A DNA stretch of 6,078 bases from an uncultured Cyanobium sp. (lineage in GTDB: Bacteria > Cyanobacteriota > Cyanobacteriia > PCC-6307 > Cyanobiaceae): the NCBI GenBank assembly GCA_937919075.1, contig CALFOF010000299.1, forward strand, positions 1 to 6,078, given 5' to 3'. Below, in pieces: positions 4,049-6,078 of this stretch; within the stretch, counting starts at the first letter, position 1, and each line of letters starts with the position of its first letter. The position numbers and the translations under genes were made by a program. The notes under the pieces are model-generated. The model had not been told where the DNA came from, did not search any database, and saw only the letters and a list, made by a program, of their open reading frames with translations.

Positions 4049-5030
4049 CCTTTCTGCATCCGCCCACCACAGCCCCATCGCCGTTCCCGGTTCACCACAG
4101 GCTTCCTCCCCCGTGTCGGCACATTCCCAAGCCTCCCCAGAGCAAGAGCGGCTCAGCGGCAGGGCGCTCTGGCCCTGGCGCCGCGAACTACTTCGCCTGG
4201 GGGGAGCCCCTGCCGATTTTGATTGGCTGCTGGATCTCGCCGGCGGTGTGGATGGCCCCAGCCGGCATCGCTTGCGGCTTGAGCCTGAGCTCAGCGTGGA
4301 TCTGCGTTGCAGCCTCGGGGAGATCGAGCGGCTCTGGCGCCGCCATCTCAGCGAGCAGATTCCTCTTCAATACTTAGTTGGAGTGTGTCCGTGGCGCGAT
4401 CTTGAGCTCCTTGTGGGGCCCGGTGCCCTGATTCCCCGCCAGGAAACGGAGTTGCTGGTGGAGCTGGCCTTGGAGCACGCCCGCGCCCTGGCTTCAGGCT
4501 GGCCGCGCCGCTGGGCCGATCTTGGCTCCGGTTCCGGCTGCCTGTCCTTGGCGCTGGCGCTCGCCTTCCCCGAGGCTCAGGGCTGGGCGGTGGAATGCTC
4601 CGCCGAGGCGCTCCACCACACCGATGTCAATCTCCAGCGTGCCGGCGTCAGTGGCCGGGTGGCGCAGTTGAAAGGTTCTTGGTGGGCACCCCTGGAGCCT
4701 GTCTGGGGCCAGCTGGATCTGGTGTTGAGCAATCCCCCCTACATCCCCTCGGCCGAGGTGAGCCAGCTTGACCCCGTGGTGCGCTGGCACGAACCCCTTC
4801 TCGCCCTCGATGGTGGCGCTGATGGTCTCGATGCAGTCCGCTTCATTTCCGCCGGAGCTCACCAGGCCCTGGCCCCGGGGGGCTTGCTGCTGCTTGAGCA
4901 TCACCACGACCAATCCTCTGCCGTGTGCTCCCTACTCAACGCTGCTGGCCTGGAAGCTGTGGTTGCCCACAAGGATCTGGAAGGGCACTGCCGTTTTGCC
5001 CAGGCCCACCGCCCGCTAATCCCGCACTGA
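4041..5030 (+). CDS. prmC: Peptide chain release factor N5-glutamine methyltransferase
   Basis: The 329-residue enzyme transfers methyl from S-adenosylmethionine to the glutamine of the GGQ motif of release factors RF1/RF2, aiding translation termination. Landmarks are an N-terminal helical domain with IPLQYLVG (107-114), IPRQETELLVE (131-141), the SAM-binding motif ADLGSGSGCLSLALA (159-173), the catalytic NPPY (231-234) that binds the substrate glutamine, EPLLALDGGADGL (251-263) and GGLLLLEHHHDQ (280-291), where most relatives have EhG.dQ. The TTG at 4041 overlaps the dprA stop and gives about 35 non-conserved Ser/Pro/Ala-rich residues. GTG 4113, 24 codons downstream, is a credible alternative giving a normal-length protein (305 residues). 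No Shine-Dalgarno sequence marks either. The stop overlaps the tsaC start (TGATG). Confidence 0.93.
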   Translation: MLSLSASAHHSPIAVPGSPQASSPVSAHSQASPEQERLSGRALWPWRRELLRLGGAPADFDWLLDLAGGVDGPSRHRLRLEPELSVDLRCSLGEIERLWRRHLSEQIPLQYLVGVCPWRDLELLVGPGALIPRQETELLVELALEHARALASGWPRRWADLGSGSGCLSLALALAFPEAQGWAVECSAEALHHTDVNLQRAGVSGRVAQLKGSWWAPLEPVWGQLDLVLSNPPYIPSAEVSQLDPVVRWHEPLLALDGGADGLDAVRFISAGAHQALAPGGLLLLEHHHDQSSAVCSLLNAAGLEAVVAHKDLEGHCRFAQAHRPLIPH

Positions 5031-5659
5031 TGGATCCGTTGCCTGCTTCTGGCTCTTCCCTGCCCTTCACCCTCGGGCCAGCGGCTCTGGCCGAACACCT
5101 CGCCCGTGGCGGAGCAACGGTGTTCCCCACCGACACCCTTCCCGCTCTTGCCAGCCAGCCACTTGCGGCCGCCCAGATCTGGCGTCTCAAGCAGCGCCCC
5201 GAAGGCAAGCCGCTCATCCTCATGGGGGCTGATGCGGAGCCGTTGTTTGCGGCGTTGCACCAGCCTTTGCAGCCAGCCTGGCTGGAGATGGCGGGGCGCT
5301 GCTGGCCGGGCGCGGTAACCCTCGTGCTGCCGGCGAGCGGCCCGATCGTTGAGGCCCTGCAGCCCAGTGCGCCCCAGCAGGGAATCTCCCTGGGCTTGCG
5401 GATTCCTGCCTGTGCTCCAGCGCTGGATCTGCTAAAGCGCACTGGCCCTCTGGCCACCACAAGCGCCAATCGCTCCGGCGAGCCTCCCTCCCGCACCCCT
5501 GCTGAGGTTGCCGCGGTGTTCAGCGGGTTGCCGATCCTGGCTCCGTTGCCGTGGCCGTCGATGGCAGGCCAGGCCAGCACGGTGCTCCGCTGGCATCCAG
5601 GCGATGGCTGGGAAGTGCTGCGCCGTGGGGCTGTGGTGCCCATCAATAGCGCGCCATGA
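5030..5659 (+). CDS. tsaC: L-threonylcarbamoyladenylate synthase (Sua5/YrdC/TsaC family)
   Basis: The 209-residue YrdC-domain enzyme uses threonine, bicarbonate and ATP to make threonylcarbamoyl-AMP, the donor for the t6A37 modification of tRNAs reading ANN codons. Motifs are VFPTDTLPALAS (31-42), RLKQRPEGKPLIL (52-64), CWPGAVTLVLP (91-101), LGLRIP (121-126), ATTSANRSGEPP (142-153) and STVLRW (183-188). The length is that of a TsaC single-domain protein; no Sua5 C-terminal domain is present. The usual PTDTvYGL is PTDTLPAL, so the common Tyr-Gly is missing. ATG 5030 shares its A with the prmC stop TGA, which implies translational coupling. A t6A-class tRNA-Thr gene lies about 370 bp downstream on the other strand. 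Confidence 0.9.
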   Translation: MDPLPASGSSLPFTLGPAALAEHLARGGATVFPTDTLPALASQPLAAAQIWRLKQRPEGKPLILMGADAEPLFAALHQPLQPAWLEMAGRCWPGAVTLVLPASGPIVEALQPSAPQQGISLGLRIPACAPALDLLKRTGPLATTSANRSGEPPSRTPAEVAAVFSGLPILAPLPWPSMAGQASTVLRWHPGDGWEVLRRGAVVPINSAP

Positions 5660-5666
5660 TGAAGCG

Positions 5667-5825
5667 ATGGCCTGGCTGATCCTGCTGATCCTGTTCCTGA
5701 TCACGGGTTTCGACGTCCTCCTCGACCCGGTGGTGCGGGTATTTACGCCGATCTTCGCGTTGAAGGGCTGGATCTGGCTGCCGCTGATCGCGGTGGGTTG
5801 GTTGCTGGCGGGCCGGCGCTCCTGA
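5667..5825 (+). CDS. Small two-span membrane protein of unknown function
   Basis: This 52-residue protein begins MAWLILLILFLITGFDVLLD and ends GWLLAGRRS. It has two hydrophobic stretches, about residues 2-15 and 33-48, separated by a short loop with D16, D20, R24 and K33, and a positively charged C-terminus (GRRS). The basic end and the pattern suggest a hairpin in the membrane with both ends on the cytoplasmic side, though the first stretch is short. ATG 5667 is 7 bp after the tsaC stop on the same strand, so it is probably the last gene of the operon. Two other ATGs (5656, 5659) are in a different frame and stop quickly. I do not recognise the family, although a small gene here is plausible for picocyanobacteria; no function is proposed. 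Confidence 0.7.
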   Translation: MAWLILLILFLITGFDVLLDPVVRVFTPIFALKGWIWLPLIAVGWLLAGRRS

Positions 5826-6025
5826 ACGGCAGCAGCTCACAGGCTTCTCCTCCTACCGGCCTTTTCGCCTCCTGAGGCTGCGCCTTGCTTTCAGCCATGG
5901 AGAACCATCTCGCCCCGCAAGTACGCCCCACAAGGAACGCACTTGCTGAACGGCATAAAAACGCCTGCCGAGGACTGGAGCCCGCTGGCCACGAGGCAAG
6001 GGCAGCCAGGCCGAGAACAAGGGGA
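5826..6025. other. Spacer between small membrane protein gene and tRNA-Thr
   Basis: No credible gene is present in this 200-bp convergent spacer. Inverted repeats are GCCTC/GAGGC (5867-5878, after CTTTTC), GCAAGT/ACTTGC (5917-5946, with two more G-C pairs inside beyond a mismatch) and CGGCA/TGCCG (5951-5970). Any of these could form transcript-end hairpins for the plus-strand operon or the minus-strand tRNA, but none has a T-run immediately downstream. Confidence 0.4.
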
Positions 6026-6078
6026 AGCCGGCTAACGGATTTGAACCGATGGCCTTCGCTTTACAAAAGCGCTGCTCT
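6026..6078 (-). tRNA. tRNA-Thr(UGU), 3' part only (cut by window edge)
   Basis: The minus strand shows the end of the D-stem (GAGC, 6077-6074), an anticodon arm with loop TTTGTAA (6067-6061) and anticodon TGT (6065-6063), a 5-nt variable loop AGGCC, a T-arm with TTCAAAT loop (6045-6039), the acceptor 3' strand AGCCGGC (6033-6027) and discriminator T (6026). No CCA is encoded, as is normal in cyanobacteria. The 5' acceptor strand and most of the D-arm lie beyond the window. Two stem pairs are not canonical: G27-A43 at the top of the anticodon stem and T50-T64 in the T-stem. The anticodon reads ACA and other ACN threonine codons; A37 is a likely t6A site. Confidence 0.9.

Noticed and set aside
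4936..5646. Minus-strand open frame (236 codons) opposite tsaC
   Set aside because: This is a shadow of a well-supported gene; the sequence is low-complexity with no domain.

Overview
The window looks like a chromosomal segment from a high-GC picocyanobacterium of the Synechococcus/Cyanobium group. The evidence is the N-terminus of the CP47 gene psbB at the left edge, an intact psbM, a cyanobacterial-style [2Fe-2S] ferredoxin gene between them, GC-rich tightly packed genes, and a tRNA-Thr with no encoded CCA at the right edge. From memory, psbB / ferredoxin / psbM / prmC / tsaC / tRNA-Thr is a conserved picocyanobacterial neighbourhood. No mobile element, CRISPR array, phage gene or broken gene was seen.

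Layout. Positions 1-48 (minus) are the first 16 codons of psbB. A 223-bp divergent spacer (49-271) separates it from a [2Fe-2S] protein gene (272-727), followed by psbM (773-880). A convergent gene-free region of about 490 bp (881-1368) holds a tandem nonamer repeat and four hairpin-capable inverted repeats. A tandem-domain universal stress protein gene (1369-2220, minus) is divergent from a hotdog thioesterase gene (2292-2765). dprA (2795-4048), prmC (4041-5030), tsaC/Sua5 (5030-5659) and a 52-residue membrane protein gene (5667-5825) follow on the plus strand, overlapping or nearly touching. A 200-bp spacer leads to the 3' part of tRNA-Thr(UGU) (6026-6078, minus), cut by the window end.

How the genes fit together. 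The left part serves photosystem II (CP47, PsbM) plus a probable electron-transfer protein. The right part is a compact housekeeping run: uptake of single-stranded DNA for recombination (DprA), release-factor methylation (PrmC) and the first step of tRNA t6A synthesis (TsaC), ending near a tRNA that is a likely t6A substrate.

The strongest unexpected signal is a 14-bp palindrome at 2764-2777, between the thioesterase and dprA genes. Its minus-strand reading fits every position of the published cyanobacterial LexA-box consensus, suggesting SOS control of a competence gene. Other signals are a leader hairpin that could occlude a Shine-Dalgarno sequence ahead of the ferredoxin gene, the repeats after psbM, and two stem mismatches in the tRNA. 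I found no clearly new multi-gene system; the novel candidates are regulatory.
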